Positions 17,727 to 26,014 of a DNA stretch of 64,000 bases are shown here, piece by piece; the first letter of the stretch is position 1, and the number at the start of each line of letters is the position of its first letter. The notes beneath the pieces are model-generated. The model searched no databases. It worked only from the letters and a program-made list of their open reading frames with translations, and was not told the origin of the DNA. The stretch spans positions 248,001 to 312,000 of the forward strand of contig NZ_JNXI01000001.1 of assembly GCF_000717055.1 (NCBI RefSeq), given 5' to 3'. This DNA is from Streptomyces iakyrus. GTDB taxonomy: Bacteria; Actinomycetota; Actinomycetes; Streptomycetales; Streptomycetaceae. The translations under genes were made by a program, and so were the position numbers.

Positions 17727-20700
17727 CGGCGGCCCCGGGCCGTCCCCGGTCGCCCGGCTCCAGGCGGCCCTGTCGGCCGCGGGCGCCGCACCGACCCCCC
17801 GGGAGATCGCCGAACTGCTCTGGCTGGCCGGCCAGTTGGACCCGCCGTCCGGCGAGCCCGGGACAGGCCGGCCGAACACTCCCGAGACTGCCGTCACGGA
17901 GGGAACGGCTTCCGGCCCGGAGGAGCCGGCCCCCGCCGCCCCCGAACCACCGCAGGCCGCCGGACCGCCCGCCCCGGCCGGTCCGGGCCGCGTCGCGCTC
18001 CGCCTCCCCGCGCCGCGCTCCCCGGACCGCCCCGGCCACCGCTCCGGCGGCGGCTCGGCGCTCCTCGCGCCCGCGCCCCCGATGCTCCCCCACCCCCTCG
18101 CGCTCCAGCGCGCCCTGCGCCCGCTCCAGCGCAAGGTGCCCTCCCCGCATCTGCGCCTCCTCGACGAACGGGCGACGGCCGACCGGATCGCGCGGCTCGG
18201 CGCCCACCCGGACGTGTGGTTCCCCGTGCTGCGGCCGGCGCCCGACCGCTGGCTGCGCCTGAACCTCGTGCACGACACCGGCCTCACCATGCCGGTCTGG
18301 CGCCCCCTGGTGAGCGAACTGCACACGGCGCTCGCCCAGTCGGGCATCTTCCGCACGGTCACCCTGCACCCCGCCACGCCCGACGGCCGGGCCCGCCAGG
18401 TCCCCGTCCTCGACGACGGCCGCACGGCCACCCTCGTCGTCAGCGACTGCATGGGCCCGCAGTGGCGCCCGGGCGAGGCGGGCGAGCGCTGGTACCGCAC
18501 CCTGCGGCAGTGGGCCCACCGCATGCCGCTCGCCGTGGTCCAGCCCCTCCCCGAACACCTGTGGCCCACCACGGCGTTGCCCGCCGAGCCGGGCCTGCTG
18601 ACGTCCCCGTCCACCGCGGCCCCCTCGGCGACCCTCGCGTTCAGCCCGTACGACGGGTCACCGCCCCCGGAGCGGGCCCTGCCGCTGCCGGTCCTGGAAC
18701 CGGGCGCCCCCTGGCTCGCCCACTGGGCGGCCCTGCTCGCCGACCCGGGCGGCGCCCGGACGCCGGGCGCGGTGGCCTGGCTGCCGCCCGCGCCCGCCCC
18801 GCCCGCCGAGCCCACCCCCGACATCACCACCGCCTCCCCCGAGGAGCTGGTCCTGCGCTTCCGGGCGACCGCGTCCCCCGAGGCCTTCCGCCTCGCCGGG
18901 CATCTCGCGCTGGCGGACCCCTCGGTGCCGGTGATGCGCCTCGTCCAGCGCACTCTGGAACGCGAACCGCGCCCCCAGCACCTGGCCGAGGTCATCCTCA
19001 GCGGCATGCTCACCTCCGCGCCCGGGCCGCCCGGCTCCTACGCGTTCCGGCCCGGCGTACGGGAGTTGCTGCTGCGCTCCCTGCCCCGCACGGCCCGCGG
19101 CCGGACCCGGGAGTTCCTCGAACGGGTGGGGGGGCTGATCGACGAGCGGGCGGGACTCGCGGCCGGGGAGTTCCGGGCCGAGACGGGCGGCGGGAAGGGC
19201 GATGCGGGCCCGGCGTTCGCGACGGTCAGCGAGGAGACCGTCCAACGGCTGGGCGGGGAGAAGCTGTTCGCGGGACGGTACCGGCTGACCGGGCAGCGCG
19301 ACGGGGAAGGGCGCGTGTCCCGGGCCGTGGACGTCCGCACCGGCCGGCAGGTGATCGTGCGCCGGTACCGTGAGCAGCCCGCCCCGCAGGAACGCTTCCT
19401 GAGCGAGGCTCGGGCCCTGGCCGGGGTCGACGACCCGCACGTGGTGAAGGTGCTCGACTTCGGGGTGGAAGGCGACGCGCCCTACCTGGTGACGGAGTTC
19501 GTCGACGGCCTGACGGTCTCCGAAGTGCTCTCGGGCATCACCTTCCCGGCCTTCGCCCGCCTGGTGTGCCAGGGCATGGCAGGGCTGGAGGCCCTGCACG
19601 CGCGCGGTCTGGTGCGCGGGGAGCGCGGGCCGATCGGCCTGCTGCTGCGCCCCGACGGCACGGTGCTGCTCAGCCGCGTCACTCTGGGCGAGGAGTCCCG
19701 GAACAAGGCACCCGAGGGGGACGTCGCGGAGTTCCGGTGGCTGCTCAAGCAGCTGGTCGCCGGCACCCGGGTGCCCGCCGAGCACCGGGAACTGCTCGAA
19801 CTGATCGACCGGCACGAGCTGCGGGAAGCCGCCGCGTACGCCGCCCGCCTGCCCGCCGAGTGGCCGCCGCCGCGCTCCTTCACCCTGCTCGGTCCCCTGC
19901 GCATCAGCGCCGGTCCGGAGCCCCTGGAACCGCCCTCCCCCGAGGCCCGGGCGCTGCTGTGCATGCTGCTCCTGCGGCCCGGCCGGCGCGTGTCCCACTC
20001 CGAACTGGCCCGCGGGCTGTGGGAGGAACCCCTGCCGGAGAGCGAGGCTGCCCACCGCCTCGACGCCCTGGCGGCGGAGGTCCGGCAGGCCCTGCCGGCC
20101 GGCGGTCTCGTCACCTTCTCCGACTCGTACGCCCTGCACGTGCCCGACGTGTACGTCGACGTGCTGCACTGCGAGCGGCTCCTCGCGGATGGCACCGGCG
20201 ACCCCCGGCGCGCCCTCGCCCTCTGGTACGGCGACCCCCTCGACGGCGTCCCGGGACCGGCCGCCGCGGCCACCCGGGAGCGGCTGCGCACCCTCAAGGC
20301 GGAGCTGGAGTCCGGGCCGGAGACCGCCGCCCCCACGATCCTCTTCGAGGCCGACGACCTCACCGGCCACCCCGAGGCCCGCATCACCCTCGAATACGCG
20401 GTGCACGAGATGCTCTCCCGCGGCGCGCTCGCCCCCCACCAGTTCGACGTGCGGGTCCGCGGCGGCGGCTACGACGTCCACACCGAACCCGGTACCTACC
20501 TCCTCCCCGTCCTGGCCGCTGTCCTGCGCGGCCTGCCCGAGGTCCTCACCGGGCTCGCGGACCCGCCGCCCCTGACCGTCACCTTCTGGGACCGGCCCAC
20601 CCCGCCGCCCGAGCCTCCGCGCGTGCCCGCCGACCTCCAGGTGATCGTCTCCCCGGACCTCTACGAGCAGTTCGCGGCCAGCTCGGCCGCCCAGGGCCCG

Positions 20701-21987
20701 CAGCGCTTCCAGCCCCTCTTCCAGGACGGCGCCACCGACACCCCGCCCGTCGCCTGGTACTGCCCGCTGTCCCCCGCCACGGCCCCGGAGCCCGGGGCCC
20801 GCGACCTCGTGCAGGGCCCCTTCATCACCCGCGACCTACGCCGGCTGGGCATACCGGCCCCGGGCCGCACGGCCGTCGTCCACACCCGGCCCGACGGCCC
20901 GCTGACCCTCCTCAACCCGGCCCGGCCGCACGGCGACCGGCCGCCGGGGCTCGTGACGTACTACGAGGTGGACCTCACCACGCATCAGTCCCACCACCGG
21001 GTCTCCCTGCCCAGTTCCGGCAAGGGCGCCTTCGCCGCCGCGGTCGACCTCGCCTGGCACGTGGAGGACCCCGTCGCGTTCGTGCGGGCCGAGACCGGCC
21101 GGGTGTCCGAGGTGCTGCTCGACCGCCTGCTGGAGGAGGCGGCCCGCATCACCCGGAGGCATCCGCTGCGCCGGGCGGGTGCCGCCCAGCGCGCGGTCAA
21201 CGCCGGGCTCCGCCGCTGGCCGGTGCCCGGGCTGTCGGTGACCGCGTCGGTGCAGCTCGGCCCGGAGGGCACGGCCCTGCCCGGACCGCAGGGGGCCGCT
21301 CCCGCGCAGCTCCCGCTGCCGCAGCTCCTCGGGGAGGCCGAGACGGTCCTGGTCGGGTTCGACGGCCCGATGGCCCGCCTGTTCTCGGCGAGCACCGCCC
21401 GCGAGGCCGTGCTCGGCCTGCTCGCCCTCGTCGACGAGCACCCCGCCCCGGGGCAGGCCCTGCCCGGCGCGGTGCGCGAGACGTTCGCCCATCCGCTGGA
21501 CGTGCTCCGGGCCTTCGCGCGGGACCCGCTCGGGCCGCTGCTGCGGGAGCGTCTGGACGAGATCGAACTCCGGGCGGTGGCGCACGCCCCGGCGACGCAC
21601 AACTCCGCGCCCCTGGTCCGCGCCCTGCACGCCTCCGGCCGCCGCGTCAGCGTGATCACGGACGTCTGTGCCGAGGCCGTCCCCCGCTATCTGCGGCCCT
21701 ACGGCACCCTGCCCCTGGCCGGCGTCCACGGACGCGCCGAGGACCTGGCCCTGCTCACCCCGCACCCGGACTGCATGCTGCGCGCCCTCGACGCCTGCGA
21801 CGGGTCCGCGTCCACGGGCCTGGTGATCGGTTCCACGGTCGCCGAGCTGGCCGCCGCCCAGCGGGCCGGACTGCGCTTCGTCGGCCTCGCCCGCAACGCC
21901 ACCACCGGGCGGCAGCTGCGCGAGGCCGGCTGCGAAACCACGGTGACCTCCCTCGCGCCGCTGCTGGAGGCCGCGCGCTCCCTGTGA
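17716..21987 (+). CDS. Giant SAV_2336-type vWA-like protein with pseudokinase, SARP-like and HAD-like domains
   Basis: At 1423 aa this is the largest protein of the first system. After a Pro-rich start, residues 120-460 resemble the SAV_2336 N-terminal/vWA-like domain; the MIDAS-like loop is D187-T-G-L-T191. Residues 518-700 form a protein-kinase fold in which the beta3 lysine is Arg (VIVRRYR) and no HRD or DFG motif can be found, so it is a pseudokinase. Residues 722-860 resemble a SARP winged-helix plus BTAD module (FTLLGPLRIS, RVSHSELARGLW). The middle 870-1190 is unassigned. From 1205 a HAD-like domain has VGFDGPMARLF, where the nucleophile Asp is Gly1214. Three modules therefore look like sensors rather than enzymes. 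Confidence 0.75.
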   Translation: MASDGGPGPSPVARLQAALSAAGAAPTPREIAELLWLAGQLDPPSGEPGTGRPNTPETAVTEGTASGPEEPAPAAPEPPQAAGPPAPAGPGRVALRLPAPRSPDRPGHRSGGGSALLAPAPPMLPHPLALQRALRPLQRKVPSPHLRLLDERATADRIARLGAHPDVWFPVLRPAPDRWLRLNLVHDTGLTMPVWRPLVSELHTALAQSGIFRTVTLHPATPDGRARQVPVLDDGRTATLVVSDCMGPQWRPGEAGERWYRTLRQWAHRMPLAVVQPLPEHLWPTTALPAEPGLLTSPSTAAPSATLAFSPYDGSPPPERALPLPVLEPGAPWLAHWAALLADPGGARTPGAVAWLPPAPAPPAEPTPDITTASPEELVLRFRATASPEAFRLAGHLALADPSVPVMRLVQRTLEREPRPQHLAEVILSGMLTSAPGPPGSYAFRPGVRELLLRSLPRTARGRTREFLERVGGLIDERAGLAAGEFRAETGGGKGDAGPAFATVSEETVQRLGGEKLFAGRYRLTGQRDGEGRVSRAVDVRTGRQVIVRRYREQPAPQERFLSEARALAGVDDPHVVKVLDFGVEGDAPYLVTEFVDGLTVSEVLSGITFPAFARLVCQGMAGLEALHARGLVRGERGPIGLLLRPDGTVLLSRVTLGEESRNKAPEGDVAEFRWLLKQLVAGTRVPAEHRELLELIDRHELREAAAYAARLPAEWPPPRSFTLLGPLRISAGPEPLEPPSPEARALLCMLLLRPGRRVSHSELARGLWEEPLPESEAAHRLDALAAEVRQALPAGGLVTFSDSYALHVPDVYVDVLHCERLLADGTGDPRRALALWYGDPLDGVPGPAAAATRERLRTLKAELESGPETAAPTILFEADDLTGHPEARITLEYAVHEMLSRGALAPHQFDVRVRGGGYDVHTEPGTYLLPVLAAVLRGLPEVLTGLADPPPLTVTFWDRPTPPPEPPRVPADLQVIVSPDLYEQFAASSAAQGPQRFQPLFQDGATDTPPVAWYCPLSPATAPEPGARDLVQGPFITRDLRRLGIPAPGRTAVVHTRPDGPLTLLNPARPHGDRPPGLVTYYEVDLTTHQSHHRVSLPSSGKGAFAAAVDLAWHVEDPVAFVRAETGRVSEVLLDRLLEEAARITRRHPLRRAGAAQRAVNAGLRRWPVPGLSVTASVQLGPEGTALPGPQGAAPAQLPLPQLLGEAETVLVGFDGPMARLFSASTAREAVLGLLALVDEHPAPGQALPGAVRETFAHPLDVLRAFARDPLGPLLRERLDEIELRAVAHAPATHNSAPLVRALHASGRRVSVITDVCAEAVPRYLRPYGTLPLAGVHGRAEDLALLTPHPDCMLRALDACDGSASTGLVIGSTVAELAAAQRAGLRFVGLARNATTGRQLREAGCETTVTSLAPLLEAARSL

Positions 21988-21992
21988 CAGAA

Positions 21993-22013
21993 CGCCGAAC
22001 CCCCCGTTCGGCG
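21993..22013 (+). terminator. Hairpin terminator after the giant gene
   Basis: CGCCGAAC (21993-22000) pairs perfectly with GTTCGGCG (22006-22013) around a CCCCC loop, 6 nt after the stop. It separates the first VMAP operon from mbl. The rest of the gap to 22156 holds further GC-rich dyads but no gene. Confidence 0.6.
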
Positions 22014-22156
22014 GCGCCCCGCCCGGCCCCCCACGAAAGGCGGCCCGGCCCCCTCCCGCGCACGATGCGAGGGAGGCCCGCCGCCCGGCGGTCCCACGTA
22101 TGCGAGGCCCGCCACCTGGCGGCCCCCCACGGTCTGTGCTCTCGGGAGGACCTGCC

Positions 22157-23194
22157 ATGACCGCCAGTCTGGAGCAGTTGCGCCGCTGCCACTTCGCCGT
22201 CGACCTGGGGGCGGCCCGCACACGCGTCTACGTCAAGGGCGCCGGTCTCGTCGTCGACCAGCCGTCCGCCGCCGCCGTGAACACCCGTACCGGAGCGCTG
22301 ATCGCGGTAGGCGAGCTCGCGGAGAAGATGACGGGCCGCACCCCGGACTACATCCGGGTGGTCCGGCCGGTCTCCGGCGGCACCGTCGTCGACATCGAGA
22401 TGGCGCAGCGCATGCTGCGGCACCTGCTCGGCGACAAGATGCGCCGCGCGCTGCGCCGCAAGCCGATCCTGCGCGCCGCGGCCTGCACCCCGCACGACGC
22501 CGACCCGCTGGCCCAGCGTGCCGCGATCGAGACGCTGGTCGGTCTCGGGGCCCGCAAGGTGGAGCTGGTGGACACGCTGATCGCCGCCGCCGTCGGCTGC
22601 GGACTGCCCGTGGAGCAGCCCGAGGCCACGATGATCATGGTGTGCGGGGCGGCGGCCACACAGGTGGCCGTGCTGTCCCTCGGCTCGATCGTCACGGCCG
22701 AGCGCGTCCCGGTGGGCGGCGAGGCCGTCGACCAGGCGATCGTGCAGCACCTGCGGCACCAGCACGAGCTGATGCTGCCGAGCCAGTCGGTGCGGCCCCT
22801 GCAACTGGCCCTGTCGGGCAACGGCCTCACCCCGCAGGGCCCGGCCTCCACGGAGATCCACGGCCGGGACGTCGCGACGGGCCTGGCCCGGTCCGTCCAG
22901 GTCGACACCGCGGCCGTCCGGGACGCCATCCAGACGCCGCTCACCGCGATCCTGGACGGCATCGGCAAGGTGCTGCGGGCGTGCCCGCCCGACCTGGTCG
23001 CCGACCTGGCCGACCGGGGGATCATGATGGTCGGCGGCAGTGCCCTGCTGCCGGGCCTGGACCAGATGCTGCGGCAGGCGACCAACATGCCGGTGCACAT
23101 CGCCGAGCGCCCGGACGTGTGCGCCGTGCAGGGTCTCGGCGCGATGCTGGAGGGCAGGATCGCGCCGCTGGCGCTGGACACACTGAGCGCCTGA
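22157..23194 (+). CDS. mbl: MreB-like actin homologue, Mbl type
   Basis: The 345-aa protein is an MreB-family actin: N-terminal CHFAVDLGAARTRVYVKGAGLVV corresponds to phosphate-1, and IMMVGGSALLPGLDQML plus CAVQGLGAML to the adenosine-binding end. Several canonical residues are altered (DLGTANT is DLGAART), as in the divergent Mbl of Streptomyces, which is linked to spore-wall synthesis and not to vegetative growth. ATG 22157 follows GGGAGGA. Vicinity to matB recalls S. coelicolor, from memory. The next gene is convergent with a 14-nt gap. Confidence 0.8.
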   Translation: MTASLEQLRRCHFAVDLGAARTRVYVKGAGLVVDQPSAAAVNTRTGALIAVGELAEKMTGRTPDYIRVVRPVSGGTVVDIEMAQRMLRHLLGDKMRRALRRKPILRAAACTPHDADPLAQRAAIETLVGLGARKVELVDTLIAAAVGCGLPVEQPEATMIMVCGAAATQVAVLSLGSIVTAERVPVGGEAVDQAIVQHLRHQHELMLPSQSVRPLQLALSGNGLTPQGPASTEIHGRDVATGLARSVQVDTAAVRDAIQTPLTAILDGIGKVLRACPPDLVADLADRGIMMVGGSALLPGLDQMLRQATNMPVHIAERPDVCAVQGLGAMLEGRIAPLALDTLSA

Positions 23195-23208
23195 GCGGCA
23201 GGCGCGGG

Positions 23209-24162
23209 TCAGCGGGCGAACCAGCAGCGCACTGTCGTCCCGCTGTCGCTCCGGTGCAGCCGCACCAGATCGGCGATCAGGTTGACCAGCAGGATCCCGC
23301 GCCCGCCGCGCTGGTCGCGGGGCACGGGCCGGCGTCCGGCCAGGACGTCGGCGAGGTGCCCCTCGTCGCGGACCTCGCACACCACGTACCCGTCCTCGGC
23401 CCACACCCGCAGCACGCCCGAACCGCCGCCGTGCACCACGCTGTTGGTGGTCAGCTCGGCCGTGGCGAGGGCCAGGTCGTCCAGCTTCACACCGACGAGG
23501 CCGAGGCGCGCGCCCTCCCCGACGGCCACGTGCCGGGCGTGGGGCAGGGAGTCGGAGTCGAAGGCGAACGACAGCGCCTCCGGCACGGGCGGCAGCGGCT
23601 CGTTGTAGCGGGTGACGACGCCCTCGGGGGCGTACGCGTCGCTGCGCTGCTCCGCCCGGGAACCGGGGGGGATGACGGTGGGGTGGGTGGCGTAGGCGTC
23701 GGAGACGACGTGCTCGGGCAGCCGCTCGACGTCGTACGGGCACAGGATCGTCGCCGTACGGCCCCGGAAGGCGGCGTTGATGAGCGCCTCGTGCTGGACG
23801 CAGGCCGGGTACTCGGCATCGGACCGGCCGGCCCAGATCGGCTCGCCGATGATGCGCACCCGGCGGCCGGCCGGCTGGGCGTCGGCGAAGGCGCGCAGCA
23901 CGCCGGGGATGATCCGCCCGGGGTTGCGTCCGGCCTCGCGCATGTCCAGGAGCCGCACGGCGGCGGCGTCGTCGCCCAGCGCGTCCCGGATCAGGACGAG
24001 GTTCTTGCCGGGCACGGCGACGGCCACGGGTTCTCCGGCCTCCAGCCCCTCGCGTACGAAGGGCAGGGTGCCGTCGAGGTAGTCCTGCTCGTCCCGGTAG
24101 AAGAGCGCGGGGTGGACGAAGGGGTCGAGGGGCCCGAAGAGCTCGGTGACCGTGCTGGTCAT
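23209..24162 (-). CDS. RsbA-like regulator: MEDS domain plus HATPase anti-sigma kinase
   Basis: The 317-aa protein joins an N-terminal MEDS-type sensory domain (PLDPFVHPALFYRDEQDYLDG, about 1-170) to a C-terminal GHKL ATPase. The N box is ATAELTTNSVVHGG, the G1 box VRDEG and the G2 box RGGRGILLVNLI, as in SpoIIAB/RsbW-type serine kinases; there is no H box. MEDS domains respond to methanogen- or dichloromethane-type C1 or redox signals in other proteins, but the ligand here is unknown. The ATG overlaps the STAS gene stop (ATGA), so the pair is a sigma-factor partner-switch module. Confidence 0.8.
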   Translation of the reverse strand: MTSTVTELFGPLDPFVHPALFYRDEQDYLDGTLPFVREGLEAGEPVAVAVPGKNLVLIRDALGDDAAAVRLLDMREAGRNPGRIIPGVLRAFADAQPAGRRVRIIGEPIWAGRSDAEYPACVQHEALINAAFRGRTATILCPYDVERLPEHVVSDAYATHPTVIPPGSRAEQRSDAYAPEGVVTRYNEPLPPVPEALSFAFDSDSLPHARHVAVGEGARLGLVGVKLDDLALATAELTTNSVVHGGGSGVLRVWAEDGYVVCEVRDEGHLADVLAGRRPVPRDQRGGRGILLVNLIADLVRLHRSDSGTTVRCWFAR

Positions 24163-24572
24163 GATGTGGACACCTCGATTCCCTTCTGGCCGGGCCACAG
24201 CAGGTCCAGCGTGCGCCGCAGGGCGGGCGGCGGCCGGCGCACCACGAACCGCCGGCCGTCGCGGAGCTGTCCGGCGGCGGCCGCGAGCGCACCGGCGCCC
24301 GCGACGTCGACGAACGTCACGCCGGACAGTTCGAGGTAGTACACGTCGTCATCCTCACGGACAGCCTGTTCCAGTACACCTTCCCAGATCGCACGCGTCG
24401 GCAGGCCGACCTCCCCGGCCGCCCGGACGCCCCGCCGCCCGGCCAGCGGGAACACCGCCAGACCGGGCGCGGGGTCGCGAGGGCCGGTCGCCGACGGCTG
24501 CTGCCGAGTGTTCAAGCCCCACTCCCCACACTGGTGGACCACAGCGCTCTTACCCGCAAGGCAAAGTCTCAT
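24159..24572 (-). CDS. STAS-domain anti-sigma factor antagonist-like protein
   Basis: The 137-aa protein has a STAS core with VYYLELSGVTFVDVAGAGALAAA. Active antagonists carry a phosphorylatable Ser/Thr in D-S-x-G at this place; here the sequence is VDVAG, so regulation by phosphorylation looks lost. ATG 24572 is preceded by CCGGGGG. A TTG at 24513 with GGGGAG upstream would give a more usual length, so the start is uncertain. It is translationally coupled to the RsbA-like kinase, which should be its partner. Confidence 0.65.
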   Translation of the reverse strand: MRLCLAGKSAVVHQCGEWGLNTRQQPSATGPRDPAPGLAVFPLAGRRGVRAAGEVGLPTRAIWEGVLEQAVREDDDVYYLELSGVTFVDVAGAGALAAAAGQLRDGRRFVVRRPPPALRRTLDLLWPGQKGIEVSTS

Positions 24573-24700
24573 TCCCCCGGAACGTGTGTAGTACGCCGTC
24601 CGGAGGGCAGGCGCACCTCACACCGACGTCCACGGGGGCGAGTGACGTCGTGCAGTCCGGCGAGACGAACACGACCGACGAGGACCGACAAGGCGGTGAC

Positions 24701-25408
24701 ATGACCTCAGCGGCATCACCACATCTCACAGGAGGGCTGGACACCCTGGTCATTTCTGGCCGCATCGACGCGGACCGCGCCGAGCTCACCCCCCGCGGTG
24801 AGCTCGTCCACGGTTGCGCGGACATCCTGGCGAGAACCCTGGCCGGTCTGCCGGACACCGTCACCCGGGTCGACCTGGACATGGCGGGCGTGCACTTCAT
24901 GGACACGGCCGGCCTGCAGTTCCTGGACGTACTGGCCGTGCACGGCCGGCAGCGGTCGCTGACGGTGACGACGGCGAACTGGAACGGCCAGCCGCGCCGG
25001 ATCCTGGAGCTGGCGGGTCTGGACACGACCGATCCGCTGGCCGGTCCGGACACCGCCGGCGCGGTCTGGGCGGTGGCGCCGGCCGCACCGGCCGTCCCGG
25101 CCTCCTCGGCGGTCGCCCTGGAGCGCGCGGAGCGGCTGCACGTCCTGGAGGAGGAGGTCGAGCAGCTCCGCCAGGCCATCGCCTCGCGCCCCGTCATCGA
25201 CCAGGCCCGGGGCATCCTCATGGCCACCCACGGCTGCACGTCGGACGAGGCGTGGCACATCCTGCGGGAGACGTCCCAGCTGTCGAACACGAAGCTGCGG
25301 GACGTCGCCGCGGCGGTGACCGCGAGCGCGGAGGCGGACGGCCCGCCGCCGTCGCCCGAGCTGCGCACGGCGCTGCAACGGGCCGTCGCGAGGCGCCGCC
25401 GGGGCTGA
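24701..25408 (+). CDS. STAS-ANTAR fusion regulator
   Basis: The 235-aa protein joins an N-terminal STAS domain (DLDMAGVHFMDTAGLQFLDV, with Thr available for phosphorylation) to a C-terminal ANTAR RNA-binding domain near 160-225 (SRPVIDQARGILMATHGCTSDEAW, then LSNTKLRDVAAAV). ANTAR domains bind paired hairpins in nascent RNA and prevent termination. This fusion would link a partner-switch signal to antitermination. It is divergent from the STAS/RsbA pair across a 128-bp gap. ATG 24701 follows AAGGCGG. Confidence 0.82.
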   Translation: MTSAASPHLTGGLDTLVISGRIDADRAELTPRGELVHGCADILARTLAGLPDTVTRVDLDMAGVHFMDTAGLQFLDVLAVHGRQRSLTVTTANWNGQPRRILELAGLDTTDPLAGPDTAGAVWAVAPAAPAVPASSAVALERAERLHVLEEEVEQLRQAIASRPVIDQARGILMATHGCTSDEAWHILRETSQLSNTKLRDVAAAVTASAEADGPPPSPELRTALQRAVARRRRG

Positions 25409-25500
25409 GGGGGCAGGGGCCCGGTGTACCGCGTGCCGGGCCGGTGCTCCCGCCCCCGGCGGGGTACCCGGCAGCCGACAGCCGCGCGAGGAGGTACACC

Positions 25501-25650
25501 ATGAGCGACCAGACCCCGTCCCAGGCCGAAGGCGGCCGCGACGACGAGCAGGACACGACCCCGCGTCCCACCCCGTCCCAGGCGGAGGGCGACCGCGACG
25601 ACACGGACGCCCAGGAGGAAGGCGACGGCGACCGGACGGAGGCCACATAG
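25501..25650 (+). CDS. Small acidic protein with tandem TPSQAEG repeats
   Basis: The 49-aa, strongly acidic protein is built from two copies of a TPSQAEGxRDD unit (residues 5-15 and 24-34) and has no Cys, Trp or hydrophobic core, so it should be disordered. ATG 25501 has GAGGAGGTACACC upstream. A GGGTAC hexamer at 25462-25467, resembling the -10 box of Streptomyces sigma-B-type promoters, lies 34 nt before the start, with a weak GGTGC 14 nt further up. Stress expression is therefore possible but unproven. Function unknown. Confidence 0.65.
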   Translation: MSDQTPSQAEGGRDDEQDTTPRPTPSQAEGDRDDTDAQEEGDGDRTEAT

Positions 25651-25702
25651 AGACGACGCGACGGGGAACCCGTAACTCCCCCACTACACAAAGGAGTTAC
25701 CC

Positions 25703-25945
25703 GTGATCGTCGCCGTCGTCATCGCCGGATGCGTCCTCCTGGCCGTGCTGGCCTTCCTCGTCCCCCGCCTCTCGCGCCATCCCGAGCGCGGCACCCAGCG
25801 TTCGCTCGGCGCCGGCGCCCGGGCCGGCGGCAAGGCGCCCGGAGTGCTGGGCAGGCTCTTCAGTAAGCCCTTCCACTCCAGTTCCCGCGCGGTGAGCCGC
25901 AGCGGCTCGGCCGGCCGCCGCACCCGCGGCCGCATGCCCTTCTGA
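25703..25945 (+). CDS. DUF6411-family small membrane protein
   Basis: The 80-aa protein has one N-terminal membrane helix (IVAVVIAGCVLLAVLAFLVP) followed by a basic tail containing GTQRSLGAGARAGGKAPG and LFSKPFHSSSRAVSRS, which I recognise as the conserved Streptomyces DUF6411 family. The GTG start follows AAGGAGTTACCC. Function unknown. It lies between the acidic protein and the BrkB gene in the same direction. Confidence 0.75.
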   Translation: MIVAVVIAGCVLLAVLAFLVPRLSRHPERGTQRSLGAGARAGGKAPGVLGRLFSKPFHSSSRAVSRSGSAGRRTRGRMPF

Positions 25946-26014
25946 TCCACCGCGCGGCCGTGCCGCCCGGCATGCTGGTCCGGTACGCAGGGCAGGCAGA
26001 AGGAGCACCTCTCG

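Noticed and set aside
16128..19013. 961-aa minus-strand frame
   Set aside because: It is a shadow of the trypsin, MoxR and giant genes; composition is Arg/Ser/Gly-rich and no motif or ribosome site supports it.
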